A stretch of DNA of 48,695 bases from Janthinobacterium sp. (GCA_025360045.1 JANYCY010000002.1:1-48695); one strand, 5' to 3'; positions 8,431-17,322 are shown, counted from the stretch's first letter. Notes: generated by a model not told the origin, from the letters alone. Numbers and translations: made by a program.

Positions 8431-9126
8431 TTACCCTGCCAAACTGGCGTTAATTTCAGCCAGCGTTGCGGCAGGATCTTCACTCTGAGTAATGGGGCGA
8501 CCGATCACAAGGTAATCTGAACCAGCCTCAATGGCAGCTTGCGGCGTCATAATGCGCGACTGATCATTCGCTGCGGCATTGGCGGGACGAATTCCAGGCG
8601 TAATCAATTTAAACTGAGCATCACTCAACGCGCGGACTAAGCCCGCTTCATGTGCAGAGCACACAACTCCATCCAAACCACAGCTATACGTTAACCGAGC
8701 TAGCATTTCGACCTGAGCTGCAGGCTCTGGCAAATGAAGCTCCGCCAAATCGGCCGCATTCATACTCGTTAAAACCGTGACCGCAATAAGCAAGGGGCGC
8801 TGTGGCAAAGCTTCCAGCGCATCGCGAGTGGTTTCCATCATGCGACGCCCACCACTGGCATGCACATTAACCATCCAAACACCCAACTCAGCTGCGGCTT
8901 TACATGCCTGCGCGACGGTATTGGGAATATCATGGAATTTAAGGTCTAAGAAAATATCAAAGCCACGCGCAACCAATTGTTCAATTAACGGGGGGCCACA
9001 GCGTGTGAACAACTCCTTACCCACCTTTAAACGGCAAAGCGCTGGATTTACACGATCAGCAAACGCCAATGCTTCGGCAGCACTTACATAATCAAGGGCA
9101 ACGACCACTTTGGATGAAGAAGACAT
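8431..9126 (-). CDS. pyrF: Orotidine 5'-phosphate decarboxylase
   Basis: Final step of de novo UMP synthesis: decarboxylation of OMP. The 231-residue TIM-barrel protein is full length for the short bacterial (type 1) class. [12 protein letters not shown] is the first strand, and [14 protein letters not shown] carries the catalytic Asp-Lys-x-x-Asp set. The phosphate-binding end is ITPGIRP followed by [20 protein letters not shown]. It lies between lapB (53-base gap) and rfaE1 (3-base gap), an arrangement familiar from Neisseriales, and has no obvious regulatory link to those genes. Confidence 0.97.
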   Translation of the reverse strand: MSSSSKVVVALDYVSAAEALAFADRVNPALCRLKVGKELFTRCGPPLIEQLVARGFDIFLDLKFHDIPNTVAQACKAAAELGVWMVNVHASGGRRMMETTRDALEALPQRPLLIAVTVLTSMNAADLAELHLPEPAAQVEMLARLTYSCGLDGVVCSAHEAGLVRALSDAQFKLITPGIRPANAAANDQSRIMTPQAAIEAGSDYLVIGRPITQSEDPAATLAEINASLAG

Positions 9127-9179
9127 ACAAGATCCTGTATTTATATTTTTTTTAATAACTGTAAATTCTGAGATATCAA

Positions 9180-10349
9180 TCAGCTAGATTTTTGCGCTCC
9201 GCGCACAGGCGGGAAAGTTTCCCACTCGGTACATGCAGGGCAATGCCAGAAGTATTGTTTTGCCTTAAAGCCACAATGCGTACAGCGATACATGGTTTGC
9301 TCACGCGTTGCATCGTGAATGAGCTTCACAATCAGTTCTAGCTCGACTTTTTGGTCGTCAGGTGCCACCAGCAGATGAGCTTCTAGTACTTTGCGCAAAC
9401 TTGGCATGGTTGGATGTGCTTTAAGCCGCTCTCGCACAAACTCATGCGTTGCGATCAAACCTTGTTCCGTCAATAGCCGCTCATAGGCCAAGTCCAACAC
9501 ATCTAGTTCAGGATATTGACGCAACAATCCCAACAATAGCTTTGTACCCTCTACGCCACGCCCCTGAGTATCATAAGCGGCCAGCAAAGCTCTTGCTTCT
9601 AAAGCGATATACAAAGGCTCTTGCGATTCAATTCTGAGCCAGGCCTCAATTGCGGCATCGACATTGCCCGATGCAATTTCCAATTCGGCAAGAATCATAT
9701 TGGCTCGAGCGCATTTACGGTGCTCGGCAATGGCTTTTTGCAAATAAACACGTGCGGCTGCCGGCTCTGAACGCAAAGCCCCTTGCGAGGCTAACTCACA
9801 ATAAAATTGTGCAATTTCATGCTGATAGGTGTGACGCTCATCGCGCAATTGCTGCGCAGTTTCAATGGCTTTGGCCCACGCTTTTTCTTGCTGATAAACG
9901 CCAAGTAACTCGACCCGCGCCTGACGGGCGTAATCGGTATCCGCTAATTCGGTAAGTAAACTTTCTGCCCGATCAAATAGCCCTGCCTGCATGAAATCTA
10001 AGGCCAATTCAAATTGCGCAGTTTGCTTTTGAGCCACCGTTAATTCACGACGCACCAGTAGTTTTTGATGCATACGAATAGCGCGCTCTAATTCGCCTCT
10101 ACGGCGAAATAAATGCCCCAAGGTGAATTGCAGCTCAATCGTCTCTGCATGATGGCGTGCAATATCCACATACACATCAACGGCACGATTGGTTTCACCA
10201 TTCAATAAATAATTAAGCCCTTTGAAATACGCAACAGGTAAAGAGCGTGTTTCAGACAGGACATGCTTAATATCTACACGCGCGGCTAACCAACCCAAGG
10301 CAAAGAAAGCGGGCAGCGCAATTAACCACCAATATTCAATTTCAAGCAT
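9180..10349 (-). CDS. lapB: Lipopolysaccharide assembly protein LapB (YciM)
   Basis: Inner-membrane TPR protein that, in E. coli, promotes FtsH-dependent breakdown of LpxC and so limits LPS synthesis. The 389 residues begin with one transmembrane helix ([20 protein letters not shown]). Next comes a stack of TPR helices (residues ~35-340), starting with [24 protein letters not shown]. The C-terminal rubredoxin-like metal ribbon is CTHCGF...HCPACTEW, four cysteines in two CxxC pairs, essential in the E. coli protein. Length and domain order match the family (E. coli 389 residues). The start lies 8 bases after the lapA stop, so the two are translated together. It is well placed to act on the lipid A genes elsewhere in this window. 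Confidence 0.95.
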   Translation of the reverse strand: MLEIEYWWLIALPAFFALGWLAARVDIKHVLSETRSLPVAYFKGLNYLLNGETNRAVDVYVDIARHHAETIELQFTLGHLFRRRGELERAIRMHQKLLVRRELTVAQKQTAQFELALDFMQAGLFDRAESLLTELADTDYARQARVELLGVYQQEKAWAKAIETAQQLRDERHTYQHEIAQFYCELASQGALRSEPAAARVYLQKAIAEHRKCARANMILAELEIASGNVDAAIEAWLRIESQEPLYIALEARALLAAYDTQGRGVEGTKLLLGLLRQYPELDVLDLAYERLLTEQGLIATHEFVRERLKAHPTMPSLRKVLEAHLLVAPDDQKVELELIVKLIHDATREQTMYRCTHCGFKAKQYFWHCPACTEWETFPPVRGAQKSS

Positions 10350-10357
10350 AAAAGGAT

Positions 10358-10660
10358 TTACAACGCGTCCCGTGGTTGTTCAACATAAAGATCGGAAGGC
10401 AAATCGGCAACGGTTTGTTTAGCGCGCAATTCTTTTTTTAAGCCGACGACTTCACGACGCAAGCGAATAATCTTAGAAAATGCGGCCAACAAACCAAACA
10501 CCACCCCAACCACAAAGAAAACCAATAGCAATAAGGCCAGTGGTGCTTGCCAGAAATAGCCCAAAAAGAATTTAAGTACCACAGGATCTGCATTATGCAT
10601 GGCAAAGCCAAACAAAATAACAAAGAGTAGGAATTTGATAAGCCAGAACAAATAGCGCAT
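10358..10660 (-). CDS. lapA: LapA, DUF1049 inner-membrane protein
   Basis: Small membrane partner of LapB in LPS assembly control. It has 100 residues: two transmembrane helices (RYLFWLIKFLLFVILFGFAM and a second at ~45-70 ending VVFGLLAAFSKI), then a cytoplasmic basic coiled-coil tail (RLRREVVGLKKELRAKQ). A motif NADPVVLKFFLG between the helices is typical for DUF1049. The ATG at 10660 gives the usual length. Upstream in-frame starts at 10693 and 10783 would add a non-conserved segment, and the latter overlaps the ihfB terminator. No strong Shine-Dalgarno is seen, so the start is moderately sure. Confidence 0.88.
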   Translation of the reverse strand: MRYLFWLIKFLLFVILFGFAMHNADPVVLKFFLGYFWQAPLALLLLVFFVVGVVFGLLAAFSKIIRLRREVVGLKKELRAKQTVADLPSDLYVEQPRDAL

Positions 10661-10770
10661 TGATCTAAACCATAGAAATAAGCTAGCTCTCATTGTAACC
10701 GATTCAGCAGAATCTAAACGATTAGCATCGCACGGTATAAGTAAGGATTGAGAATCTGCTGCTTTTATGC

Positions 10771-10799
10771 AAAAAGGCGACACCCTGAGGTGTCGCCTT
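10771..10799 (-). terminator. Rho-independent terminator after ihfB
   Basis: A perfect 11-bp stem AAGGCGACACC / GGTGTCGCCTT (10774-10784/10789-10799) with a 4-base loop is followed on the minus strand by a T5 tract (10771-10775). It lies 11 bases after the ihfB stop and should separate rpsA-ihfB from lapA-lapB, so lapA needs its own promoter or readthrough. Confidence 0.93.
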
Positions 10800-10810
10800 G
10801 AAGTAGAACA

Positions 10811-11095
10811 TTAAATCAGGGCATCAACCCTTTCTCTCAGTTCTTTGCCCGCTTTAAAGTGGGGTACAAATTTTTCCGGAACCGATACTTTCGTACCTGA
10901 TTTCGGATTGCGCCCTACTCGTGGCGGACGGTAATTCAGATCAAAACTGCCAAAGCCACGAATCTCGATGCGCTGTCCTTGAGACAAGCTCTTGGACATT
11001 GCATCTAAGATGGTTTTCACAGCCAGCTCTGCATCTTTCGCAACCAGCTGCGGATAACGCTGGGCGAGCTTTGCAATAAGCTCGGACTTGGTCAT
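10811..11095 (-). CDS. ihfB: Integration host factor subunit beta
   Basis: DNA-bending nucleoid protein that pairs with IhfA and acts in transcription, replication and recombination. The 94 residues match the E. coli length. [22 protein letters not shown] forms the dimerisation helices, [22 protein letters not shown] is the DNA-binding arm with the intercalating Pro in GRNP, and [16 protein letters not shown] is the C-terminal helix. The start is placed at ATG 11095, matching the family MTKSEL start, with AAGGTGGG just before it. An in-frame ATG five codons upstream at 11110 is the alternative. It lies 16 bases after rpsA and is surely co-transcribed with it, a conserved pair in proteobacteria. 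Confidence 0.96.
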   Translation of the reverse strand: MTKSELIAKLAQRYPQLVAKDAELAVKTILDAMSKSLSQGQRIEIRGFGSFDLNYRPPRVGRNPKSGTKVSVPEKFVPHFKAGKELRERVDALI

Positions 11096-11111
11096 CCCAC
11101 CTTGATCCATA

Positions 11112-12815
11112 TTACTCAGCGCCAGACATCTTAGCTTTCAGCAACGCGCCAAGGCTAGTTGTACCAGCAGTACCGGTGCTTTCTGAAGACAGCTTGCTCA
11201 TTACATCTGTTTCGTCAGCAGAATCTTTCGCTTTGATCGACAGATTGATCGAACGGTTCTTACGATCAACGTTGATGATCATGGCTTCAACTTCGTCGCC
11301 TTCTTTCAGCACAGTACGGATGTCTTCAACGCGATCGCGTGAAACTTCTGTAGAGCGCAGGTAACCTTCGATTTCTTCAGACAGAGCAATGATCGCGCCC
11401 TTAGCATCCAAAGATTTTACAGTACCCTTAACAAGGGAACCTTTGTCGAAAGTAGAAACGTAGTTGTTGAAAGGATCACCTTCCATTTGCTTGATACCAA
11501 GGCTGATGCGTTCTTTTTCAGTGTCGATAGACAGAACCATCGCTTCAACTTCATCGCCTTTCTTGTAGTTGCGAACAGCTTCTTCGCCAGCCACATTCCA
11601 AGAAAGATCAGACAAGTGAACCAGACCGTCGATACCGCCGGCCAGACCAACGAACACACCAAAGTCAGTAATCGACTTGATAGCGCCCTTGATCTTGTCA
11701 CCCTTCTTGAAGTTTTCAGCGAAATCATCCCATGGATTAGCCATGCACTGTTTCATACCCAGTGAGATACGACGTTTTTCTTCGTCGATATCCAGAATCA
11801 TTACTTCTACTTCATCGCCAAGCTGAACAACCTTGGATGGATGAACGTTTTTGTTAGTCCAATCCATTTCTGAAACGTGAACCAGACCTTCGATGCCTTG
11901 TTCGATTTCAACGAATGCGCCGTAGTCTGTAAGGTTAGTAACCTTACCGAACATACGTGTACCCGATGGGTAACGACGTGACAAACCAACCCAAGGATCT
12001 TCGCCCAATTGCTTCAGACCCAGAGATACACGGTTCTTCTCTTGATCGAATTTCAGAACCTTGGCTTCAACTTCATCGCCAACAGCCAGAACTTCGGATG
12101 GGTGCTTCACACGACGCCAAGCCAAGTCAGTGATGTGCAACAGACCGTCAATACCACCCAGATCAACGAACGCGCCGTAGTCTGTGATGTTTTTAACGAT
12201 ACCCTTGATGATTGCGCCTTCCTTGAGTGTTTCAAGGAGTTTTTGACGCTCTTCGCCCAAGGACTCTTCAAGCACAGCACGACGCGAAACAACAACGTTG
12301 TTACGCTTACGGTCAAGCTTGATCACCTTGAATTCGATTTGCTTGCCTTCGAATGGAGTGGTGTCTTTAACTGGACGAATATCAACCAAAGAACCTGGCA
12401 AGAATGCGCGCAGACCGTTAACCATAACAGTCAGACCACCCTTAACCTTGCCGGAAATAACACCGGTCATTACCATGGCTTTTTCGAGGCAGTCTTCAAG
12501 CTCAATCCACGCAGCCAAGCGTTTAGCTTTTTCGCGGGAGAGTTTGGTTTCGCCGTAGCCGTTTTCGAGGCTATCAATTGCAACAGGAACGAAATCGCCA
12601 ACTTTAACGTCAAGTTCGCCGTTGTCGTTTTTGAATTCTTCGAGCGGGATGAGCGACTCGGACTTCAGGCCAGCATTCACGGTCACGAAGTTATGGTCGA
12701 TAGCAACCACTTCAGCAGTGATCACTTCACCGGCGCGCATTTCCTGACGCGTTAGGCTTTCTTCGAATAGAGCGGCAAAGCTTTCCATGGAGCCGGACAG
12801 AGTAGCAGTAGTCAT
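11112..12815 (-). CDS. rpsA: 30S ribosomal protein S1
   Basis: Binds mRNA on the 30S subunit and unfolds it for initiation. The 567 residues hold six S1 (OB-fold) repeats. Clear repeat cores are [60 protein letters not shown] and [20 protein letters not shown]. The N-terminal ribosome-binding part contains [15 protein letters not shown] 12815 (MTTATLSG) is chosen: an extension to 12854 adds a non-conserved MAFRQK... segment, and a shorter start at M10 (MESFAALF) is possible. GGAAA lies 11 bases upstream. Codon use is strongly optimised. It follows cmk and precedes ihfB, the standard order. S1 represses its own translation in E. coli; the 200-base leader here could serve the same role, though no conserved element was recognised. 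Confidence 0.97.
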   Translation of the reverse strand: MTTATLSGSMESFAALFEESLTRQEMRAGEVITAEVVAIDHNFVTVNAGLKSESLIPLEEFKNDNGELDVKVGDFVPVAIDSLENGYGETKLSREKAKRLAAWIELEDCLEKAMVMTGVISGKVKGGLTVMVNGLRAFLPGSLVDIRPVKDTTPFEGKQIEFKVIKLDRKRNNVVVSRRAVLEESLGEERQKLLETLKEGAIIKGIVKNITDYGAFVDLGGIDGLLHITDLAWRRVKHPSEVLAVGDEVEAKVLKFDQEKNRVSLGLKQLGEDPWVGLSRRYPSGTRMFGKVTNLTDYGAFVEIEQGIEGLVHVSEMDWTNKNVHPSKVVQLGDEVEVMILDIDEEKRRISLGMKQCMANPWDDFAENFKKGDKIKGAIKSITDFGVFVGLAGGIDGLVHLSDLSWNVAGEEAVRNYKKGDEVEAMVLSIDTEKERISLGIKQMEGDPFNNYVSTFDKGSLVKGTVKSLDAKGAIIALSEEIEGYLRSTEVSRDRVEDIRTVLKEGDEVEAMIINVDRKNRSINLSIKAKDSADETDVMSKLSSESTGTAGTTSLGALLKAKMSGAE

Positions 12816-12920
12816 ATAAATGGAAATTTCCAAGCATTTTTGGCGGAATGCCAAAAATAAGTTAGTTAAACAAATGTTGCAGCGCTTTGCGCCCTGCTAA
12901 CACGACAAATACCCAGAAGG

Positions 12921-12949
12921 GCAAAAGCCACGACCTAGGGCCATGGCTT
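12921..12949 (-). terminator. Possible weak terminator or leader hairpin between cmk and rpsA
   Basis: AAGCCA (12925-12930) and TGGCTT (12944-12949) pair around a partly self-complementary centre containing CC/GG. On the minus strand the stem is followed by TTTT then GCCC. It lies in the 217-base gap between cmk and rpsA, about 110 bases before the rpsA start, so it could be a cmk terminator or part of the rpsA leader. Confidence 0.4.
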
Positions 12950-12975
12950 AGTGGGGCGATTCTAAAGAATTCTCT

Positions 12976-13019
12976 GTTATAGTTCAAGTACTTGGAGACA
13001 AAAGGTGTGATTTATCACA
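12976..13019 (-). promoter_or_regulatory. Candidate rpsA promoter -10 with an upstream palindrome
   Basis: On the minus strand TATAAC (12976-12981) is a plausible -10 box; no good -35 is present. A perfect palindrome TGTGATTTATCACA (13006-13019) is centred about 43 bases before the predicted transcript start. Its half sites resemble CRP-type TGTGA/TCACA but are 4 rather than 6 bases apart. Regulatory meaning is inference only. Confidence 0.3.
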
Positions 13020-13032
13020 AGAAAAGCCACAT

Positions 13033-13701
13033 TTAAAGCGATTGCGAGCGTGTTTTCCACCAGGATAAAACACATTCAACCACCTGATCCAAGTTTAATT
13101 CTGAAGTTTCCAGCAACAAAGCATCGTGCCATTGACGTAGTGGCGCCTCTGTTCTTGCGGCGTCCCGCGCATCTCGCGACTGCAAATCACGTGTAATTGC
13201 CACCAAATCCGCAGGTTCACCCCGTGCAATTAACTGCTGATAGCGGCGCTCGGCTCGAACTTCTGCTGTAGCGGTGAGAAAAATCTTGAGCTGAGCATCA
13301 GGAAATACCGCCGACCCCATGTCTCGTCCATCAGCCACCAAGCCCTGCTCGGTGGCAAATGCACGTTGTCTAGCCAATAAAGCCTGCCGAACCGCAGCAA
13401 ATGCGGCCACTTGCGAAGCCCCTACTCCGATCGATTCACTACGAATCAAGGCACTTACATCATGCTCCGCCAATAAAACCAGCTCATTTTCAAAGCGCAC
13501 ATCTAAAGATTGCGCGATTTGCGCGACGCCTTGCTCGTCACTCCAATCAATGCCCGCTTTTTGAGCTGCCAAAGCAGTCAGGCGATATAAAGCGCCCGAA
13601 TCCAAATAGGCAAAGCCCAGCACCTCAGCAACACGCTGTGCCACCGAGCCTTTGCCTGAAGCAGATGGCCCATCAATAGCTAAAATAGCAATACCCGACA
13701 T
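13033..13701 (-). CDS. cmk: Cytidylate kinase
   Basis: Phosphorylates CMP and dCMP to the diphosphates. The 222-residue protein is full length. The P-loop is IDGPSASGKGSVAQRVAE, followed by LGFAYLDSGALYRLTALAA (CMP-binding region), VADGRDMGSAVFPDAQLKIFLTA and the LID region AERRYQQLIARGEPAD...RDAARTEAPL. The order cmk-rpsA-ihfB is conserved across proteobacteria. It starts 30 bases after the aldo/keto reductase start region's partner gene end, with TAAAAAGGAAAAT upstream as a good Shine-Dalgarno. Confidence 0.97.
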   Translation of the reverse strand: MSGIAILAIDGPSASGKGSVAQRVAEVLGFAYLDSGALYRLTALAAQKAGIDWSDEQGVAQIAQSLDVRFENELVLLAEHDVSALIRSESIGVGASQVAAFAAVRQALLARQRAFATEQGLVADGRDMGSAVFPDAQLKIFLTATAEVRAERRYQQLIARGEPADLVAITRDLQSRDARDAARTEAPLRQWHDALLLETSELNLDQVVECVLSWWKTRSQSL

Positions 13702-13731
13702 ATTTTCCTTTTTAGCGGCGCACAGCTGCCG

Positions 13732-14718
13732 CTATCCTTTTAAAATTAATTCAATTGCTTGTAATTCAGCTGTATCAAAAGCTAAATTTTGTACCGCCAA
13801 AATATTTTCCTGAATTTGTGCGACTTGACTGGCACCAATAATCACGGACGTCACTTTGAGCAGCGCCCAAGCCAAAGCCATTTGTGCCAAGGTTTGTCCG
13901 CGTGATTGCGCAATATGATTTAAAGCCTTGACCTGAGTAATCCGCAACGCCACTTTATCTGCTGTCAAAAACGGATTATCAGAGGCTGCGGCACGAGAAT
14001 CGGCCGGAATGCCATTTAAATAACGCGATGTCAGCAGACCTTGCGCCAAGGGGCAAAAAGCAATCGAGCCCATTCCTTCTTCTACCAACACATCGCACAA
14101 GCCATCTTCAATCCAGCGATCAAGCATCGAAAAGGACGGCTGATGAATCAGGCAAGGCGTGCCTAGCCCTTTTAAGATGCGGCTTGCTTCTTTTGTCTGC
14201 TCAGCAGAATAAGATGAAATCCCCACATATAGCGCCTTACCCTGGCGCACCATCGCATCCAGCGCTGACATGGTTTCTTCCAGTGGTGTATCTGGATCGG
14301 GACGATGAGAATAGAAAATATCCACATAGTCCAAACCCATACGCTGCAAGCTTTGATCAAGGCTCGCCATTAAATATTTACGACTACCCCATTCACCATA
14401 AGGACCAGGCCACATTTCCCAGCCAGCCTTACTGGAAACAATAATTTCATCGCGATAAGACTTGAGATCTTTTGCCAGAACACGACCAAATGTCGATTCA
14501 GCCGCACCCGGTGGTGGGCCGTAATTATTGGCTAGATCAAAATGGGTAATGCCTGCGTCAAAAGCAGATAAAACCATCTGACGACTAGTTTCATAGGCGC
14601 GATTATCGCCGAAGTTATGCCATAGGCCGAGGGATATAGCGGGGAGTTTTAAGCCACTACGCCCCACACGGCGATAAGGCATATCTTGATAACGCGCTTC
14701 ATTGGCCAAGTAATTCAT
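13732..14718 (-). CDS. Aldo/keto reductase of the YghZ (L-glyceraldehyde 3-phosphate reductase) type
   Basis: Predicted NADPH-dependent reductase. The closest recognised relative is E. coli YghZ/GpR, which reduces L-glyceraldehyde 3-phosphate and methylglyoxal. The 328 residues show the family signatures YRRVGRSGLKLPAISLGLWHNFGD, THFDLANNYGPPPGAAE (catalytic Asp and Tyr), VSSKAGWEMWPGPYGEWGSRK (catalytic Lys), YVDIFYSHRPDPDTPLEET and the cofactor-binding IGASQVAQIQEN. The start is ATG 14718, with AAGGGTG six bases upstream. A longer frame to 14787 would overlap tyrA and is rejected. It sits 44 bases after tyrA and 30 bases before cmk in one direction, so it may ride on the same transcript. 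A detoxification role is inferred from the family only. Confidence 0.9.
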   Translation of the reverse strand: MNYLANEARYQDMPYRRVGRSGLKLPAISLGLWHNFGDNRAYETSRQMVLSAFDAGITHFDLANNYGPPPGAAESTFGRVLAKDLKSYRDEIIVSSKAGWEMWPGPYGEWGSRKYLMASLDQSLQRMGLDYVDIFYSHRPDPDTPLEETMSALDAMVRQGKALYVGISSYSAEQTKEASRILKGLGTPCLIHQPSFSMLDRWIEDGLCDVLVEEGMGSIAFCPLAQGLLTSRYLNGIPADSRAAASDNPFLTADKVALRITQVKALNHIAQSRGQTLAQMALAWALLKVTSVIIGASQVAQIQENILAVQNLAFDTAELQAIELILKG

Positions 14719-14762
14719 TTTCACCCTTTTAGCGAGTAAACACCCACTCAAACACAACATCA

Positions 14763-15638
14763 TCACGAGCGAGACTGACGTCCCCATTGATTGCGCGCCG
14801 CACTGGCGCGAACAATCTGCTCATTCAAGCCTAAAGCATCGTGGTTTTCAATGCAGTCTATTAATGCCAATAATTGCGCTGCATTGGCTTTTAAATCTAG
14901 CAAAATGGCTTCTTTATTGGCCAAGGTAATATCTCGCCACATTTCAGGGTGAGATGCTGCGATACGGGTAAAATCTCGAAACCCTGTTGCGGCAAAATCA
15001 AAGCACAGCGCGGCATTATGGCGATCAAGCACCGCATTCATATAGCTAAACGCCAGCAAATGTGGCACATGACTTACGGCGGAGAAAACACCATCGTGCT
15101 CGGCTGCGCTCATTTCAAATACTTGCGCACCGCAGGCTTGCCACAAGGATTTTAATAGCTCAATCGATTCTGGCGCGCTTTCGGCTAGCGGCGTCAAAAC
15201 GACTCGCCGCCCTTCATACAAACCATATTGCGCAGCGGCAGCGCCTGATAATTCAGAGCCTGCGATGGGATGACCTGGCACACAGCGATTGAGATGCTGC
15301 GGCAAATACTGGCGATAAAGCGCGCAGACATCCTGTTTGGTAGAGCCTGCGTCGCTCACAATGCAATGCGCGGGCAGGTGCGGTGCAATTTGTTGTAAAA
15401 GCACAGCCATCTGGCCAACGGGTGCACTGAGCAAGACCAAGTCAGCATCTATGACAGCTAAAGCAGCATCATTACTGGCTTCGTCAATCACTTTTAGCTC
15501 AAGCGCGCGCGCCAGATTATCTGGGTTTCGGCCCACGCCCACCACATGCTCGACGCACTTTGCCCGCTTGAGCGCCAAAGAAAACGAGCCTCCAATCAGG
15601 CCCGTTCCAAGCAAAACCAGCTTTTTAAGCTTGCGCAT
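14763..15638 (-). CDS. tyrA: Prephenate dehydrogenase
   Basis: Oxidative decarboxylation of prephenate (or arogenate) in tyrosine synthesis. The 291-residue protein starts with a Rossmann NAD(P) site (LVLLGTGLIGGSFSLALKRA). It carries SDAGSTKQDVC, GHPIAGSELSGAAAA (the substrate-binding His and conserved Gly-Ser) and the helical dimerisation domain with SHVPHLLAFSYMNAV and ATGFRDFTRIAASHPEMWRDI. There is no fused chorismate mutase or EPSP synthase domain. Its ATG overlaps the last base of the META gene stop (TAATG), so the two are translationally coupled. The next gene upstream is a DAHP-synthase homologue, which suggests an aromatic amino acid unit. Whether it prefers prephenate or arogenate cannot be told from the sequence. 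Confidence 0.93.
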   Translation of the reverse strand: MRKLKKLVLLGTGLIGGSFSLALKRAKCVEHVVGVGRNPDNLARALELKVIDEASNDAALAVIDADLVLLSAPVGQMAVLLQQIAPHLPAHCIVSDAGSTKQDVCALYRQYLPQHLNRCVPGHPIAGSELSGAAAAQYGLYEGRRVVLTPLAESAPESIELLKSLWQACGAQVFEMSAAEHDGVFSAVSHVPHLLAFSYMNAVLDRHNAALCFDFAATGFRDFTRIAASHPEMWRDITLANKEAILLDLKANAAQLLALIDCIENHDALGLNEQIVRASAARNQWGRQSRS

Positions 15639-16288
15639 TAATCACCCAAAACTTCGAGTAATACATATTTAAATGCGGAAGCGTCCGCAGGCGGATTCGC
15701 CACTTTTTCACGTCTTACCTTAACTTTGTAGCTTTTACCCGCCACATAGTTGAAGCCTTCGATCTGATTATAAAACAGTGACCACTCGCCAGAAGGCGTT
15801 TCCCGAACCTGCATACACTCCATTGGCGCTACGCCGGTGCATGATTTTTTTTCTGGTGCAATATAGAGCACCTGCTCAGTGGCATCGGGCTGACGCACAA
15901 ACGTTAAACGCTCGCCCTTGGCCCCATTAAATTCCAGGCGATTAGGCTGTTTTAATTTAAAGCGCTGAGCGCCTTCAAGCACCGCTAGCACTGCAGATTC
16001 ATTACGCTGCGCGCCATCACCCAAGCAGGCCATGCGCGTTGTTGCGAGCGGGCCCACTTTAAGTTTCGGCAAGGTGCTAATCGCACCCGAATAGCGATTG
16101 CAGCCCGCAAAACCACTAATGCGATCGCCTTGAATCGTTAAGGTAGGCGCTTTTTCTTGTGGACGATACGAGGTACCTGCGTGGCGCCATTCATTTAAAA
16201 CATAATCGCCATCAAGTAAAGACCGCGCTTCTACCAAGGTCGATAAAGATAGCAAAGCAATCAACGCTGTATTTTTAAGCATTTTCAT
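15638..16288 (-). CDS. Exported META-domain protein (HslJ-like) with C-terminal DUF4377-like domain
   Basis: A 216-residue predicted exported protein of unknown biochemical role; META/HslJ proteins are linked to heat shock and novobiocin resistance in E. coli. The N-terminus is a signal peptide (KMLKNTALIALLSLSTLVEA, cleavage before RSLLDG). The META domain covers residues ~25-125 with LTIQGDRISGFAGCNRYSG and LKVGPLATTRMAC, its usual two conserved cysteines. The C-terminal ~75 residues, with CTGVAPMECMQVRE and YKVKVRREKVANPPADASAFKYVLLEV, match the DUF4377 pattern often fused to META. The start ATG at 16288 has AAAGG 8 bases upstream; a GTG at 16297 is in the Shine-Dalgarno itself and is rejected. 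It lies between the DAHP-synthase homologue (23-base gap) and tyrA (1-base overlap), an unexpected position for an envelope protein in an aromatic operon. Confidence 0.85.
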   Translation of the reverse strand: MKMLKNTALIALLSLSTLVEARSLLDGDYVLNEWRHAGTSYRPQEKAPTLTIQGDRISGFAGCNRYSGAISTLPKLKVGPLATTRMACLGDGAQRNESAVLAVLEGAQRFKLKQPNRLEFNGAKGERLTFVRQPDATEQVLYIAPEKKSCTGVAPMECMQVRETPSGEWSLFYNQIEGFNYVAGKSYKVKVRREKVANPPADASAFKYVLLEVLGD

Positions 16289-16311
16289 ATCAAACACCTT
16301 TATAACTATTT

Positions 16312-17322
16312 TTACAAAGAGCGCCCCAGCGCTACAGCCAAAGGCTTCAGCCCCGCGATGAGCTGCATTAATGCAGCTGGGCTCAATGCCTGATCAGCCG
16401 CATAGCGTGCCTCAGCAGGGTAAGGATGCACATCCAGTAACACCCCATCTGCACCAGCAGCAATTGCCGCTTGTGTTAAAGCAGGCACCATCCATGATTT
16501 GCCGCAGGCGTCGCTCGGATCGACCATCACAGGCAAATGAGTTTCCTGCTTTAAGACAGCAATTGCGCTGATATCTAACACATTGCGATAGGCATTTTCA
16601 AAAGTACGAATACCATGTTCGCAAAAAATAATATTGTGATTGCCACCCGCCGCAATAGATTCTGCCGCCATTAGCCACTCAACAATTGTGGCAGATACAC
16701 CGCGCTTTAGGATAATTGGCTTATTAATTCGCCCGACTTCCCTCAGCAAATCCAGATTTTGCATATTACGCTCGCCAATCTGAATCATTTCAATATCGTA
16801 TTCCATAAAGGCATCGAGCATGCGCACATCAGGCAGCTCGGCCATGACAGGGAATTGATGACGCGCTGCAGCGTCTTTGAGCCAAGCCAAGGCTTCGCGC
16901 TCTTTTCGCGGCGCGGCGTAAGGCTCGGCATGAAAAGCGCCGCAACGCATTAGGCGACAAGATGCTGCGGCTAGCGCGTCGGCCGTCAAATCCATTTGCT
17001 GCGCTGATTCGGCGGCATAAGGCCCAGCAATGATTTGAATTTGCGCGCTGCCAATTTCAATACCGCGCACTTTAATCGTTGTGCCATGAGGGTGGGTACT
17101 GCGAGAAACAATCTTGTATTGCTTGGCAACACGATTGACTCGATCCACCCCAGGCAAAATCGCAAAACGGGAAGGATCCAGTCTTTCCTCGTCCCCAATC
17201 ACACCAATAATTGTCAGCTCTGCGCCGCGCGAAAGATGTTCTTTTAAGCCGGATTGATGAATTTTATGTACTACCGCCTCGATCTGCGCTTCACTTGCGC
17301 CGTACTTCATCACAATAATCAT
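16312..17322 (-). CDS. DAHP synthase-like protein (AroA I-beta type) with altered metal site
   Basis: A 336-residue homologue of 3-deoxy-D-arabino-heptulosonate 7-phosphate synthase, the first enzyme of the shikimate pathway. The N-terminal ~75 residues resemble the ferredoxin-like regulatory domain of Thermotoga-type enzymes (MIIVMKYGAS...LPGVDRVNRVAKQYKIVSR). The barrel follows, with IIAGPYAAES, QIGERNMQNLDLLREVG, KPIILKRGVSATIVEWL, CEHGIRTFENAYRNVLDISA and PVMVDPSDACGKS. Compared with the known metal ligands Cys102, His272, Glu298 and Asp309 of the Thermotoga enzyme, this protein has Tyr102, Asp271, Asp297 and Asp310. The KPRTSP substrate loop is replaced by HAEPYA. PEP-side residues (LKRG, RTFE) are kept. 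It may be a divergent enzyme, a different aldolase or a regulator. It is the first gene of the tyrA unit. Confidence 0.8.
   Translation of the reverse strand: MIIVMKYGASEAQIEAVVHKIHQSGLKEHLSRGAELTIIGVIGDEERLDPSRFAILPGVDRVNRVAKQYKIVSRSTHPHGTTIKVRGIEIGSAQIQIIAGPYAAESAQQMDLTADALAAASCRLMRCGAFHAEPYAAPRKEREALAWLKDAAARHQFPVMAELPDVRMLDAFMEYDIEMIQIGERNMQNLDLLREVGRINKPIILKRGVSATIVEWLMAAESIAAGGNHNIIFCEHGIRTFENAYRNVLDISAIAVLKQETHLPVMVDPSDACGKSWMVPALTQAAIAAGADGVLLDVHPYPAEARYAADQALSPAALMQLIAGLKPLAVALGRSL

Noticed and set aside
12009-12755. Long open frame of 248 codons on the plus strand opposite rpsA
   Set aside because: It is antisense to a well-conserved ribosomal protein gene with strong codon bias, which often leaves the complementary strand open. 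Its sequence matches nothing recognisable.
14719-14787. Possible lipoprotein signal (SLVMMLCLSGC) in front of the aldo/keto reductase
   Set aside because: It overlaps the end of tyrA, while a strong ribosome binding site (AAGGGTG) sits before the later ATG at 14718, where family similarity begins. A cytoplasmic reductase does not need a lipobox.
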